The notes under the pieces: model-generated | The model's database searches: none | What the model saw: the letters and a program-made list of their open reading frames with translations, nothing else | What the model was told of the DNA's origin: nothing | NCBI RefSeq assembly: GCF_000177215.2 | Contig: NZ_CM001368.1 | Location: forward strand, 2,617,001-2,681,000 | DNA from: Solidesulfovibrio carbinoliphilus subsp. oakridgensis | GTDB taxonomy: Bacteria; Desulfobacterota; Desulfovibrionia; Desulfovibrionales; Desulfovibrionaceae | Direction: 5' to 3' | DNA length: 64,000 nucleotides | Position numbers and translations under genes: made by a program | Part shown: piece by piece, positions 25,910-35,580 of the stretch | How positions within the stretch are numbered: the stretch's first letter is position 1 | How the letters are laid out: every line of letters begins with the position of its first letter

Positions 25910-26728
25910 TTAGGGCCAGAGCTCCATCTTCCAGGTCAGGGGCAGATAGTCCTTCTTGCCCTTGCCGAACCACTTCTCGTAGATCTTCTGGTATTCGCCG
26001 GTCTCCCACATGTTCATGAGCGCCAGGTTGACGAAGTCGCGGAAGTCGGAATCGTTTTCCGGCAGCCCCAGGCCGTAGGGTTCGGGCGAGATGTACTCGC
26101 CGACGATGTCCCAGGCGTCCGGGTTGTCGTCGCTGTTTTTGATGCCGACCAGGATGGACTCGTCGGTGGTCATGGCCTGGACCTTGCCCTGCTTGAGGGC
26201 CAGGAAGGCCTCGGGGTAGGTCTCGAACGAGATGACCGTGCAGTCGGGCTGGGCTTTTTTCACGTTCTGCTCGGACGTGGAGCCCTTGACCGAACCGACC
26301 TTCTTGCCGCCGAGATCGGCCACGGAATTGACGCCGCCGCCCTTTTTGACGAGCAGCTTCTGGCCGGTCATGAAATAGGTGATGGAGAAGTCGACCTGAT
26401 CCTCGCGCTCCTTCTTGTGGGTCATGGTGGCGGCCACGATGTCGATGGCGCCCTGGCCCAGCATGGGAATGCGGGTGGAGGAGGTGACGGGCTTGAGTTC
26501 GAGCTTGACGCCCAGACGCTTGGCCAGGGCCTCCATGAGGTCGATCTCGAAGCCCACGACCTGGTTGGTCTTCTCGTCGACATAGCCAAAGGGCGGCTGG
26601 GAGTCCTTCACGCCGGCCACCAGCGCCCCGCGGGACTTGATGTCGTCGAGCTTGCCGGCCAGGGCCGTGGCGGCCAGGCCGAGGATCAGCAGGCCGGCCA
26701 GGGCGGAAATCCAGGCTGTCTTGCGCAT
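25910..26728 (-). CDS. Periplasmic amino acid-binding protein of the ABC transporter
   Basis: 272 residues with a signal peptide (MRKTAWISALAGLLILGLAATALA, cleavage after ALA). The mature family-3 solute-binding fold has RGALVAGVKDSQPPFGYVDEKTNQVVGFEIDLMEALAKRLGV, GAIDIVAATMTHKKEREDQVDFS and VADLGGKKVGSVKGS. This resembles glutamate/aspartate or general polar amino acid binders; the ligand is not certain. GGAGGCTCC region upstream of ATG. It lies between the ATPase and the permeases. Confidence 0.92.
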   Translation of the reverse strand: MRKTAWISALAGLLILGLAATALAGKLDDIKSRGALVAGVKDSQPPFGYVDEKTNQVVGFEIDLMEALAKRLGVKLELKPVTSSTRIPMLGQGAIDIVAATMTHKKEREDQVDFSITYFMTGQKLLVKKGGGVNSVADLGGKKVGSVKGSTSEQNVKKAQPDCTVISFETYPEAFLALKQGKVQAMTTDESILVGIKNSDDNPDAWDIVGEYISPEPYGLGLPENDSDFRDFVNLALMNMWETGEYQKIYEKWFGKGKKDYLPLTWKMELWP

Positions 26729-26779
26729 GGGAGCCTCCTTGTCGGGCGTGTTGGGGTTGGTCCGGGCACCGCGCGGGCG

Positions 26780-27508
<729 letters not shown>

Positions 27509-27656
27509 GGGCGCTGTTCCTTTGGGCGTAGAAAGCGCCGGCCGCCCGGCGGCGGTCGGCAGCGACGTGACGTCAAGGCGATCCGTAATGAGCCAGGGTG
27601 CGCGAAATAGCCTCTTTTGTCAATCGCGGCAAGCCAAAGGTCAGGCCCGGCCACGA

Positions 27657-27687
27657 CGAAAAGGCCGGGGAAGCCCCGGCCTTTTCG
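27657..27687. terminator. Rho-independent-type hairpin
   Basis: CGAAAAGGCCGGGG, loop AAG, CCCCGGCCTTTTCG: a 14-bp stem with internal A4/T4, able to work on either strand. It follows the small Lys-rich gene (minus strand) and precedes the ABC operon. Confidence 0.8.
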
Positions 27688-27729
27688 TGGCGCGGCGCGC
27701 GGCCGCGGCAGGATGGCGCCCGGCCGGAA

Positions 27730-27897
27730 CTAGTTGGCGGGAGTGGCCTTCTTGGCCTTCTTCTTGGCCTTCAAGATCTCGACCGTGGAATAGCTGTCGC
27801 CCTTGGTGGCTTTTTTGGCCTTCTTCTTGGTGCCGGCGAAAGCCATGGAGGTGGCGAGCAGGCAGGAAATGACGGTGAAGATGACGATTTTTTTCAT
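27730..27897 (-). CDS. Small secreted Lys-rich protein, 55 aa
   Basis: Reading on the minus strand from ATG 27897 gives MKKIVIFTVISCLLATSMAFA, a clear signal peptide with predicted cleavage after AFA. A mature part of about 34 residues follows, containing KKKAKKATKG and KAKKKAKKATPAN. The two lysine blocks look like an internal duplication. An AAGGAG site lies 7 bases before the ATG and a terminator follows the stop, so it looks like a real single-gene unit. Function unknown; the basic mature peptide would bind anionic partners. Confidence 0.7.
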   Translation of the reverse strand: MKKIVIFTVISCLLATSMAFAGTKKKAKKATKGDSYSTVEILKAKKKAKKATPAN

Positions 27898-28264
27898 GCT
27901 CTATTCTCCTTACGAGGTGGCAGGTTCTGCAAATCCCCCCCAGCCGGGAAGCACGCCCCGCAGGCGTTGCTTCCTGCGCGGCCCGGAAGCGTCCTCCCGG
28001 GCCGACGCCATGGGCTCTATGCCGCGCCCCCTTTCCGGCCTCTTACGCCAGCATTACAGCCTCGAAAGTTGAAACGGGCAATATTCCGGCAGGTTACTTT
28101 CCCCTTGCCGGGCGATTACAGAAGTGAAAAAAAAAGGAAATCCATAGCCGTCCCGGCCACTGGCCTTTAAGAGGCGTTGCATGTACACCATGCCAAAAGA
28201 GAGCGCGGGAGCCGGCCCCGGCCGCCTGACGGCCGCCGATGGCCAGGAAAAGGACAAAAGGCCC

Positions 28265-28936
28265 ATGCGGATTCTGCTCGTCGAAGACGACGAGAAAATC
28301 GCCTCGTTCATCATCGGCGGCCTGCGCCAAAGCGGGTTTGCCGTGGATCATGCGGCCGACGGCCTGGACGGCCTGCACCTGGCCACCACCGAGCCCTATG
28401 CCGTGGCCGTCATCGACGTCATGCTGCCGGGCATGGATGGCCTGAAGGTCATCGAGGAACTGCGGCGGCGCAAGGTCAACACGCCCATCATCATCCTCTC
28501 GGCCAAGCGGTCGGTGGAGGACCGGGTGCGGGGCCTCGAGACCGGCAGCGACGACTACATTTCCAAGCCCTTCTCCTTTTCCGAACTCCTGGCCCGGGTC
28601 CAGGCCCTTATCCGCCGGTCCACCAGCGCCTCGGAGCCGACGCGCCTGTCGGTGGGCGAGCTGTCCATGAATCTCCTCACCCGCGACGTGCACCGGGGCG
28701 AAACGGCCGTGCAGCTTCAGCCCCGGGAATTCGCCCTGCTCGAATACTTCATGCGCAATCCCGGCAAGGTCCTGTCCAAGACTATGATCATGGAGCATGT
28801 CTGGGACTACCACTTCGATCCCCAGACCAACCTGGTCGACGTGCTGGTCTGCCGGCTGCGCAACAAGATCGACCGGGACTACGACCGCAAGATGCTGCAT
28901 ACCCTGCGCGGGGTCGGGTATGTCCTCAAGGAGTAG
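28265..28936 (+). CDS. OmpR-family response regulator
   Basis: 223 residues. Receiver MRILLVEDDEKIASFIIGGLRQ with phospho-Asp in AVIDVMLPGMDG and SKPFSFSELLARV. The winged-helix DNA-binding domain has LQPREFALLEYFMRNPGKVLSKTMIMEHVW and VDVLVCRLRNKIDRDY. It is closest in style to CusR/QseB regulators. ATG 28265 begins the receiver directly. It overlaps the following kinase gene and so is coupled to it. Confidence 0.94.
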   Translation: MRILLVEDDEKIASFIIGGLRQSGFAVDHAADGLDGLHLATTEPYAVAVIDVMLPGMDGLKVIEELRRRKVNTPIIILSAKRSVEDRVRGLETGSDDYISKPFSFSELLARVQALIRRSTSASEPTRLSVGELSMNLLTRDVHRGETAVQLQPREFALLEYFMRNPGKVLSKTMIMEHVWDYHFDPQTNLVDVLVCRLRNKIDRDYDRKMLHTLRGVGYVLKE

Positions 28937-30335
28937 GGTCCTTTTCCGATCCACCACCTTCCGGCTGACGGCCAGCTATTCCCTGATCTTCATCTCGAGC
29001 GCGCTCATCCTCTTCCTGCTCGCCTATTCGCTCCTCTCCGACGCCGTGCGCGAGGGCGACCGGGTGTCGCTCATCCAAAAAGTGCGGGAATACGCCTCCA
29101 TCAGCCAGAAGAAAGGGCCGGCCGGGCTGGTGGAATTCATTCAGCTCGAGCGCGAGAACTACGACTACGACGAATACTACCTGCGCATCGACGGCGTGGA
29201 CGAAAAGCCGCTGCTCGTCCTGTCGCCCTCCGACCAGCCGCCCTTGCCCGACCGGCTGCCGACAGGCCCGCCCGGGCCGGCCACCCAGTGGTTTTTCCTG
29301 CCGGAAGCCCAGGGCGGCAGCCTGATCGAAATGGCCGGCCGGGCCCTGCCCGGCGGCGGGGCCGTGTACATGGGCAAGGACGCCGGCGACCGGGAGCGGC
29401 TCCTGCGCCAGTTCCGGGTCATTTTCGCCGGCATCATGGCCCCGGTGGCCCTGGTCGGCCTGACGGCCGGCTTCATCCTGGCCCGGCGCGTGCTCAAACC
29501 CATCCAGGCGCTCATCGACACGGTCCGGGCCATCGACACCGGCCGCATGGACGCCCGGGTCCCGGGCGAAGGGGCCGACGACGAGCTCAACGAGCTGGCC
29601 CGGCTTTTCAACGCCATGCTGGACAAGATCAAGAGCCTGATCACCGGCATGCGCGAGGCCCTCGACAACGTGGCCCACGACCTGCGCACCCCGGCCACCC
29701 GGACGCTCGCCGCCGTGGAGATGGCCGCGGCCACCAAGAACGAGCCCGAGGAGCTGCGCGAGGCGCTTCTCGACTGCGCCGAGGAGACCCGGCGCATGGT
29801 CAGCATGCTCGACATCCTCATGGACATCTCCGAGGCCGAGACCGGGGCCATGCGCCTGCACCTGGGGCCGACGGACATGGCCGCCCTCATGGAAGAGGCG
29901 GTGGAGCTCTACCAGTACGTGGCCGAGGAAAAAGGCGTGACCCTGACCGTGGCCCCCCCCGACCGGCTGCCGGTGGTGGCCGACGCCGACCGCCTGCGCC
30001 AGGTGCTGGCCAACCTGCTCGACAACGCGGTCAAGTACACGCCGGCCGGCGGCCACGTGGAGGTCGCGGCCACGCGCCTTGGCAACACGGTGTCGGTGTG
30101 CGTGGCCGACACCGGCGAGGGCATCGTGGCCGAGGACATCCCGCGCATCTTCGACCGCCTCTACCGGGCCGACAAGAGCCGGTCCCAGCGGGGCCTCGGC
30201 CTCGGCCTGTCCCTGGTGCGGGCCGTGCTCTACGCCCACGGCGGCACCATCTACGTGCAAAGCGAGCCCGGCGCCGGCAGCCGCTTCACCTTCACCCTGC
30301 CGGCGGCCGATCCCAGGGCCCCCTTGCCGGCCTGA
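28920..30335 (+). CDS. Membrane sensor histidine kinase with HAMP domain
   Basis: 471 residues. TM1 is SYSLIFISSALILFLLAYSLL (about 18-38). A periplasmic sensor of about 130 residues is followed by TM2 VIFAGIMAPVALVGLTAGFILA (about 171-192). The HAMP domain contains LIDTVRAIDTGRMDARVP. HisKA NVAHDLRTPATRTLAAVEMA holds the phospho-His. HATPase NLLDNAVKYTPAGG and RGLGLGLSLVRAVLYAHGG complete it. Partner of the regulator just upstream (17-base overlap). The stimulus is not evident; relatives sense metals or envelope stress. Confidence 0.93.
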   Translation: MSSRSRVLFRSTTFRLTASYSLIFISSALILFLLAYSLLSDAVREGDRVSLIQKVREYASISQKKGPAGLVEFIQLERENYDYDEYYLRIDGVDEKPLLVLSPSDQPPLPDRLPTGPPGPATQWFFLPEAQGGSLIEMAGRALPGGGAVYMGKDAGDRERLLRQFRVIFAGIMAPVALVGLTAGFILARRVLKPIQALIDTVRAIDTGRMDARVPGEGADDELNELARLFNAMLDKIKSLITGMREALDNVAHDLRTPATRTLAAVEMAAATKNEPEELREALLDCAEETRRMVSMLDILMDISEAETGAMRLHLGPTDMAALMEEAVELYQYVAEEKGVTLTVAPPDRLPVVADADRLRQVLANLLDNAVKYTPAGGHVEVAATRLGNTVSVCVADTGEGIVAEDIPRIFDRLYRADKSRSQRGLGLGLSLVRAVLYAHGGTIYVQSEPGAGSRFTFTLPAADPRAPLPA

Positions 30336-30340
30336 ACGGG

Positions 30341-30401
<61 letters not shown>

Positions 30402-30516
30402 GGGAGGCCGCAAAATCGAAAACCGTTGTCAAGGCCGCATCCCTCGGGCATGATGGCCCAAAGCCAGCATACGGACGGTGTTTTTTCCAAAAAACTCCCA
30501 CGCCGGGGATCACGCC

Positions 30517-31779
30517 ATGACCGATACGGACACCAGCGGCGCCACGCCCTTTTTCTTCACCAAACAGGCCCTTTTCGACGTCAAGCGCAAGCTGTGGGGC
30601 TACGAGATCCAGGGCGGCTCCGAGGCCTGCGCGGCGCTGGCCTGTTTCATCGACCAGGAGCAGGTCGTCGGCTCCCTGGCCTCGTCCTCCTACATGGGCG
30701 TGCAGCACGCCGTGGAACGGGGCAAGAAGGTCGTGGCCCCCTTTGACGAGACCGGGCTCCTGTCCAAGGCCCCCTACGCCCTGCCGCCCCAGTGCGGGGT
30801 GGTCAAGGCCGTGGGCCGGGTCAGCCGGCCGGAAGCGGTCCTGGACGCCGCCCGCCAGCTGCGGGCCGACGGCTACGCCCTGGCCCTCGAATCCGGCCCG
30901 GGCATGGCCGACCTGCCGGGCCTGCCCGAGCTGGCCGACGTTTTGTGCTTCGACGCCGGGAGCGGCGCCGACCCGCGCGATTTCCTGGACCGGGCCAAGG
31001 GCAGGAAAGTGGCACTCCTCGCCTCCAGGGTTCAGGGCCTCGAGCAGTTCGAGGCCTTGAAAGCCGCCGGGTTCACCCTGTTCCAGGGCCGGTTCTTCAA
31101 GGAACCCGAGATCATGGCCGACCGCAAGCTCACCTCCCACCAGATGAGCCGCTTCAGCCTCCTGCGCCTGATCGAGGCCGAGGACCCGGACGTGGACGCC
31201 CTGTCGGAAGCCATTTCCGGCGACGTGTCGGTCAGCTTCCGGCTCCTGTCCTATTTGAACAGCGCGGCCTTCGGCTTCCCGCAAAAAATCCAATCCATCC
31301 GGCAGGCCATCATGGTCCTCGGCACGATCAAGATGCGCAACTGGCTGCGGGCGGTCCTCCTGGCCGACATGGCCCAGCACGGGGACATGCCCCGGGAGCT
31401 GGCCGAGCTGTCCCTGGAGCGGGCCCGCTTCCTGGAGCAGGTGGGCAGCCGCTACGACTTCTGGGACTTCAATCCGGGGTCGCTTTTCCTGCTCGGGCTT
31501 TTCTCCCTGCTCGACGCCATCCTCGGCCTGCCCATGGGCCAGGTGACCGAATACCTGCCCCTGGAGGAAAAGCTCAAGGAGGCCCTGCGCCGGGAGACCC
31601 AGAGCGAATACCAGCCGCTCCTCGATCTCGTGGCCTGCATCGAGGACGCGGACTGGCAACGCCTGGGCGAGCTGACCCGCAAGCTCGGCTTCGACCAGGA
31701 AGTGGTCAAGGCCTGCGCCAGCGAGGCCATGGCCTGGAGCAGCGCCTTTTTCGTCACCCAGGGACCGCCGGCCGCCTAG
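30517..31779 (+). CDS. EAL-like / HDOD domain signalling protein (YuxH type)
   Basis: 420 residues. The N-terminal part (about 10-200) follows the EAL layout: FFFTKQALFDVKRKLWGYEI, LALESGPGMADL and FTLFQGRFFKEPE. The EAL catalytic residues are not recognisable, so phosphodiesterase activity is unlikely. The C-terminal HDOD domain (about 205-410) has LLRLIEAEDPDVDALSEAISGDVSVSFRLLSYLNSAAFG and IRQAIMVLGTIKMRNWLRAVLL. This architecture is known from YuxH/CdgJ-like proteins affecting motility. ATG 30517 begins the conserved region. Confidence 0.88.
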   Translation: MTDTDTSGATPFFFTKQALFDVKRKLWGYEIQGGSEACAALACFIDQEQVVGSLASSSYMGVQHAVERGKKVVAPFDETGLLSKAPYALPPQCGVVKAVGRVSRPEAVLDAARQLRADGYALALESGPGMADLPGLPELADVLCFDAGSGADPRDFLDRAKGRKVALLASRVQGLEQFEALKAAGFTLFQGRFFKEPEIMADRKLTSHQMSRFSLLRLIEAEDPDVDALSEAISGDVSVSFRLLSYLNSAAFGFPQKIQSIRQAIMVLGTIKMRNWLRAVLLADMAQHGDMPRELAELSLERARFLEQVGSRYDFWDFNPGSLFLLGLFSLLDAILGLPMGQVTEYLPLEEKLKEALRRETQSEYQPLLDLVACIEDADWQRLGELTRKLGFDQEVVKACASEAMAWSSAFFVTQGPPAA

Positions 31780-31925
31780 GGTCGCGCCCCGCAGCCCGGG
31801 CTGCCCATTTTCAATGCAACACACGGACAAAACTGGTTTTCATCGTAAAAAATACTGCCGTATTTTTCATGGACGCGAGACGGGCCGGACAGGGCCGTGT
31901 GGCCCGGGACCGGACGCTTTCCATA

Positions 31926-31968
31926 CGCATGAGGGCCGGGAGGGAACCCCCCTCCCGGCCCTTATGCG
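31926..31968. terminator. Bidirectional hairpin between convergent genes
   Basis: CGCATgAGGGCCGGGAGGG and its near-perfect complement ending CGGCCCTtATGCG surround an AACC loop. It lies between the HDOD gene and the minus-strand receiver gene. Confidence 0.7.
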
Positions 31969-31985
31969 TGCCCGGGTGGACGCGC

Positions 31986-32396
31986 CTATTGCGGCGGGGG
32001 GGGCGGGGCGATGAGCCCGAGCCGGGCCAGTTCCAGGAGCAGGGATTCGCGGCGCAGGGGCTTGGGCAGGTAGGCGTCGGCCCGGCCCTGGAAAAAGGAT
32101 TCGCTGACGTTTTTGGTGTCGGCCAGAACCGAGATCATGATGAGCTTGAACCGCTCGGCCGGGCCCGAGGCGTCTTCGATGCGGCGCAGGGCCTGGACCA
32201 CTTCATTGCCGTCCATGCCAGGCATGAGGATGTCCATGAACACGGCCGTAAACGGCTGGTCCTCCTCCAGGGCGGCCTCGAAGGCGGACAGGGCCTCCAT
32301 GCCGTCGCAGGCCGTGAGGCATTCGGCATAGGCCGAGAGAAAGGTTCGCAGAAAGAGGATGATGCTTTCATCGTCATCCACGATGAGAAAGCGCAT
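31986..32396 (-). CDS. CheY-like response regulator
   Basis: 136 residues, one receiver: MRFLIVDDDESIILFLRTFLS, phospho-Asp in AVFMDILMPGMDGNEV, MISV and YLPKPLRRESLLLEL, ending in a Pro/Gln tail. No output domain. The start at about 32396 is chosen because the fold begins there. The Hpt gene lies upstream on the same strand, so the pair may be one phosphorelay unit. Confidence 0.88.
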   Translation of the reverse strand: MRFLIVDDDESIILFLRTFLSAYAECLTACDGMEALSAFEAALEEDQPFTAVFMDILMPGMDGNEVVQALRRIEDASGPAERFKLIMISVLADTKNVSESFFQGRADAYLPKPLRRESLLLELARLGLIAPPPPPQ

Positions 32397-32462
32397 GCTG
32401 CTGCTCCCGGGTGAGGCGGTCAGGGGCTGTCGTCGCATGGCGGAACCATGTCCTGGAAAGGA

Positions 32463-32831
32463 CTACGGGTTTTCCGTTCGGGCCGCAACCGGCCCATCGG
32501 TTCTTTCCCGCTCGTCCCGGAAGACCACTTCCACCTCCCGAAAATAGCGCCGCAGGACGTCGACCAGGGGCGCGGCCGGGGCCAGATTGCGGCCACGGGC
32601 CTGTTCCTCGATGGCGGCGGCCACGGCGGCGGCCTCGGGCAACTGGTAGGTGGCGGCCGCGCCCCGGACCGTATGGGCCAAGAGCACGGCGGTTCCCTGG
32701 TCGCCGGCTACGAGGGCGTTGCCCAGCGCCTCGATCTGGCCGCGCTGGATGTCGAGAAACCGGCCAAAGATGGGCCGCAGGTCGCCGTCCACCGTCACGG
32801 GAGAGGGAAGGGGCCGCACCGGTGCCTCCAT
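32463..32831 (-). CDS. Hpt-domain phosphotransfer protein
   Basis: 122-residue all-helical protein. AHTVRGAAATYQLPEAAAVAAAIEEQARG matches the Hpt consensus (His-x-x-x-Gly at the phospho-acceptor helix). The preceding GRFLDIQRGQIEALGNALVAGD is the first helix pair. It likely passes phosphate between a kinase receiver and the CheY-like protein encoded next to it. ATG 32831 with AAAGGA spaced 7 bases is preferred to the upstream ATG 32876. Confidence 0.8.
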   Translation of the reverse strand: MEAPVRPLPSPVTVDGDLRPIFGRFLDIQRGQIEALGNALVAGDQGTAVLLAHTVRGAAATYQLPEAAAVAAAIEEQARGRNLAPAAPLVDVLRRYFREVEVVFRDERERTDGPVAARTENP

Positions 32832-32891
32832 GGCCGTTCCTTTGCCCGCGCGCCTTGACGCGACAGGCCCCGGCATTTAGGTTCCACCCGC

Positions 32892-32968
32892 GCGCCCGTG
32901 GCTCAGCTGGATAGAGCATCGGACTTCGAATCCGACGGTCGGGCGTTCGAATCGCTCCGGGCGCACCA
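32892..32968 (+). tRNA. tRNA-Arg (anticodon TCG)
   Basis: 77 nt including an encoded CCA. Acceptor arms GCGCCCG and CGGGCGC pair perfectly. The anticodon stem TCGGA/TCCGA encloses loop CTTCGAA, and the T arm contains GTTCGAATC. It carries the attachment site of the island in its 3' half and remains intact at this left end. Confidence 0.97.
32922..32964. repeat. attL, 43-bp direct repeat
   Basis: From the anticodon loop to the end of the acceptor stem of tRNA-Arg; identical to 47571-47613. One mismatch (A versus G) follows, then CCAA matches again. Confidence 0.95.
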
Positions 32969-32994
32969 AAAAAGTTCAATAATCACAAAGCCTG

Positions 32995-33026
32995 AAGGCG
33001 ATCTGTCGAAAGCGACAGGTCGCCTT
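32995..33026 (+). terminator. Hairpin after tRNA-Arg
   Basis: AAGGCGATCTGTCG, loop AAAG, CGACAGGTCGCCTT: a 14-bp stem with one G-T pair, then CTTGATTTT. A terminator for the tRNA or insulation of the integrase. Confidence 0.75.
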
Positions 33027-33036
33027 CTTGATTTTC

Positions 33037-33063
33037 TGCTCCAATTTTGCTCCACTTGCTCCA
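33037..33063. repeat. Three TGCTCCA direct repeats at the left island end
   Basis: TGCTCCA at 33037, 33048 and 33057 (spacing 11 and 9), just before the integrase gene. The same triplet recurs inside the right end. Arm-type integrase binding sites are the likely role. Confidence 0.6.
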
Positions 33064-33079
33064 ACAGAGAGGTGGAGCG

Positions 33080-34099
33080 ATGGCAACATTTCGCAAGCGG
33101 GGAAATCTCCAGTGGGAAGCCAGGATTCGCAAGCGAGGTTACCCGGCAACATGCAAGACCTTCGATACAAAGGCCGAGGCCGAGCAATGGGCAAAGGGAG
33201 TCGAGACCGAGATGTCCAAAGGACAGTTTGTCTCGACCAAAGAGGCCGAGAGCTACACTTTGAGCGAATGTTTGGATCGCTATAAAGAGGAATATTTGCC
33301 AAGGCTCAAAGACCCTCGCCGTGAAATTTCCCGAGCTAATTGCCTTCAATCACGTGCCATCGCCCACCGTATCATGTCAACGATTCGGTCTAAAGACATT
33401 GCGGATTACCGACGCGCCCGGGAGAAAGAGGGTATTTCGGCCAATACGATCCGTTTGGACCTGGCTCTTCTCTCCAGGCTCTTTAATTTTGCCAAGAGCG
33501 ATTGGGGAATGGAGAGTTTGACCAATCCCGTGCAACTCGCCGCCAAACCAAAATTGCCGCCGGGACGCGAGAGACGGCTGGAATCTGGCGAGGAAGAAAA
33601 ACTCTTTGAAGCTATTGGCGATGATTTTGAGTTTTGCGCAATTATCAAGTTCGCCCTGGAAACAGCCATGCGCCGTGGCGAGATAGTCAAGCTCGCCTGG
33701 GAAGACATTGATCTCCGCAACAAATCGGTGCTGCTGCGTGACACCAAAAACGGGACATGCAGGACAGTCCCTTTATCTCGAAAAGCGATCGAAGTGCTCC
33801 AAGGGCTCCCTCGTCATATTTCCGGGCGAGTCTTTCCCGGCCACCTCCATCCCGACACGCTGTCATCGAAGATGGGCAAGGCTTGCCAATTGGCCGGACT
33901 GGCGAACTTGCACTTTCATGACCTGCGCCATGAAGCCACCAGTCGCTTCTTTGAGCATACGGACTTGGATGTGATGGAAATCAAGGCCATTACCGGGCAT
34001 AAGTCATTGCAAATGCTGGCGAGGTACACGCACTTACGCTCGGCCAACCTCGCCGCGAGACTGGATGGCGCGAAGCGTGGAGAGGTCAGGCGCTTTTAA
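33080..34099 (+). CDS. int: Tyrosine site-specific integrase
   Basis: 339 residues. The N-terminal arm-binding/core-binding part is MATFRKRGNLQWEARIRKRGYPATCKTFDTKAEAEQWA. The catalytic domain carries Arg in ALETAMRRGEIVKLAWEDIDL, HDLRHEATSRFFE (His-x-x-Arg), TGHKSLQMLARYTHL with His and the nucleophile Tyr. All five hallmark residues can be identified. AGAGGTGGAG precedes ATG 33080. Adjacent to attL, it should catalyse integration and excision at tRNA-Arg. Confidence 0.95.
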   Translation: MATFRKRGNLQWEARIRKRGYPATCKTFDTKAEAEQWAKGVETEMSKGQFVSTKEAESYTLSECLDRYKEEYLPRLKDPRREISRANCLQSRAIAHRIMSTIRSKDIADYRRAREKEGISANTIRLDLALLSRLFNFAKSDWGMESLTNPVQLAAKPKLPPGRERRLESGEEEKLFEAIGDDFEFCAIIKFALETAMRRGEIVKLAWEDIDLRNKSVLLRDTKNGTCRTVPLSRKAIEVLQGLPRHISGRVFPGHLHPDTLSSKMGKACQLAGLANLHFHDLRHEATSRFFEHTDLDVMEIKAITGHKSLQMLARYTHLRSANLAARLDGAKRGEVRRF

Positions 34100-34353
34100 T
34101 TTCTTTCGAAATCAAGAGGAAAAGCCCTTTTGTGTTCTGCCTGCTTGTATAGCGATCTGGATGTAAGCACTGGCTTTAAAACCGCTGTCAGGGAGACATG
34201 CAGTTGAATGAGGAAGGTGACGATGGCGTTTTTATGATGGCCCAACTTCCCCCTTGCCACCGGGACGATCTATATGTAAACAGATAAGAATTCATGGCTA
34301 GTTAGATTTATATGTTTCCGAATTTGATTTTTTCAACTTACCGAAGGTCTTGA

Positions 34354-34992
34354 ATGAATAGCACTACCACTGGGATAGGAGGGCTGCTTTTGGGTTTTCT
34401 TTTGGCCCAAGTAGGTTTTTTCGTCCAACGCCGAGTGGCGGTCCGCGGGGAGGTGTCTAAGGCAGCATATTTTTTAATTCTAGTTTTAGACGATATCAAA
34501 CTTGTTGTTAAAATCAGAGAGGGAAAGTTTGTTAAAAATAGGCATTTTTCGGAAGAATTATCATTAGAATATGGAAGTGAATTTATTCTTGGGGGGGAAG
34601 ATTTTCATAAAGAGGTTGCTGCAACCTGTGAAAGAATATCGTTGATAAACATAGGATTGGCCAGAGACGTAAGAAATTTGTGTATGTTGATCGCGCTTGC
34701 CTCAAAAGGGGGTGTGAATAGTCTTCGAAAATCTAGTCCAGATGTCGCCGACATGACTCATGATATCTATGTAAAATGTTTAAAAAGTTACCAATATAAG
34801 ATGGAGAGTTATTTGTTTCATATTTTGATAAATTGTGATCTAGGATTTTTTTTGAAGTTTTTTAGAAAGATTGGATGGAAAAGAGGGGTTGATATTTTTC
34901 TTGGCAAAAATAAGTCCTACGTTAGCGTGGAAGACTTGAAGTTATCTTTAGAAACAATAGAAAAATGTTACTTAAAAAATTCAAATAAATAA
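34354..34992 (+). CDS. Unknown membrane-anchored protein (island cargo)
   Basis: 212 residues, AT-rich codons. One N-terminal hydrophobic helix (GIGGLLLGFLLAQVGFFVQ, about 7-25) follows a short N-terminus. A mostly helical soluble part holds conserved-looking CERISLINIGLARDVRNLCMLIALAS. A hydrophobic stretch near SYLFHILINCDLGFFLKFF may be a second membrane segment. I do not recognise the family. It lies in the same direction upstream of the QueC-like operon, separated by 168 bases without a visible gene. Confidence 0.6.
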   Translation: MNSTTTGIGGLLLGFLLAQVGFFVQRRVAVRGEVSKAAYFLILVLDDIKLVVKIREGKFVKNRHFSEELSLEYGSEFILGGEDFHKEVAATCERISLINIGLARDVRNLCMLIALASKGGVNSLRKSSPDVADMTHDIYVKCLKSYQYKMESYLFHILINCDLGFFLKFFRKIGWKRGVDIFLGKNKSYVSVEDLKLSLETIEKCYLKNSNK

Positions 34993-35160
34993 CAATATAC
35001 CAATAAGCATAGTGTGCCCCTATTGATGCAGAGTTAGTCTGGTCTGTTTGCTCCTTTTCGAAGCATGGGGGATTACTTTAAGAAGGTTATATTAGTTTAG
35101 TCCTGGGCAACAAAAAGAGTGGCCATTATTGTATGAAATACACCTACGCGGGAGGCTTTT

Positions 35161-35580
35161 ATGTCAGGTGCTGGCGGTAGTTCTTTCCCAAGAGATGGTT
35201 GGAATTCTGGTCAAGGTGGCGCTCCAGGCGGAGAGGGGTCTAATAGCTCTAGTGGTGGTAGTGGAGGGTCGTCCGGAGGGGGTGGCAGCGGGGGCGGTGG
35301 CAATATTTGCAGCAGCTTATTTGAAAGAACAATCCTTAGCTCTCCAGTGCCAGAAGTCATCACGAAGTTGAAACAAGGGGGTATATTACAGATAGAACTA
35401 ATAGACCAAGGACGAATCCTGGCAGCAAGTTTCCATGGAGAGCGTGCTGGATCGATAATATCTCCAAAGCTTATTGAGTTTATAGAGTGTATTCAGGCTG
35501 GATTCGAATATATTGCTACAGTGGATGCTGTAGATGGTGGTCAATGTCAGGTAACGATTAGGCCGAAGGTGAAGAAATGA
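35161..35580 (+). CDS. Gly/Ser-rich small protein with a C-terminal beta domain
   Basis: 139 residues. Residues 1-47 are almost only Gly, Ser and Asn with a few polar residues (MSGAGGSSFPRDGWNSGQGG). Residues 48-139 form a compact predicted beta-rich domain: FERTILSSPVPEVITKLKQGGILQIELID, ISPKLIEFIECIQAGFEYIATV, DGGQCQVTIRPK. I do not recognise a named family; it recalls small domains found in bacterial conflict loci. First gene of a four-gene operon, with GGGAGGC before the ATG. Its stop overlaps the kinase-transferase gene (ATGA). It may be the protein acted on by the enzymes encoded downstream; that is inference. Confidence 0.7.
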   Translation: MSGAGGSSFPRDGWNSGQGGAPGGEGSNSSSGGSGGSSGGGGSGGGGNICSSLFERTILSSPVPEVITKLKQGGILQIELIDQGRILAASFHGERAGSIISPKLIEFIECIQAGFEYIATVDAVDGGQCQVTIRPKVKK

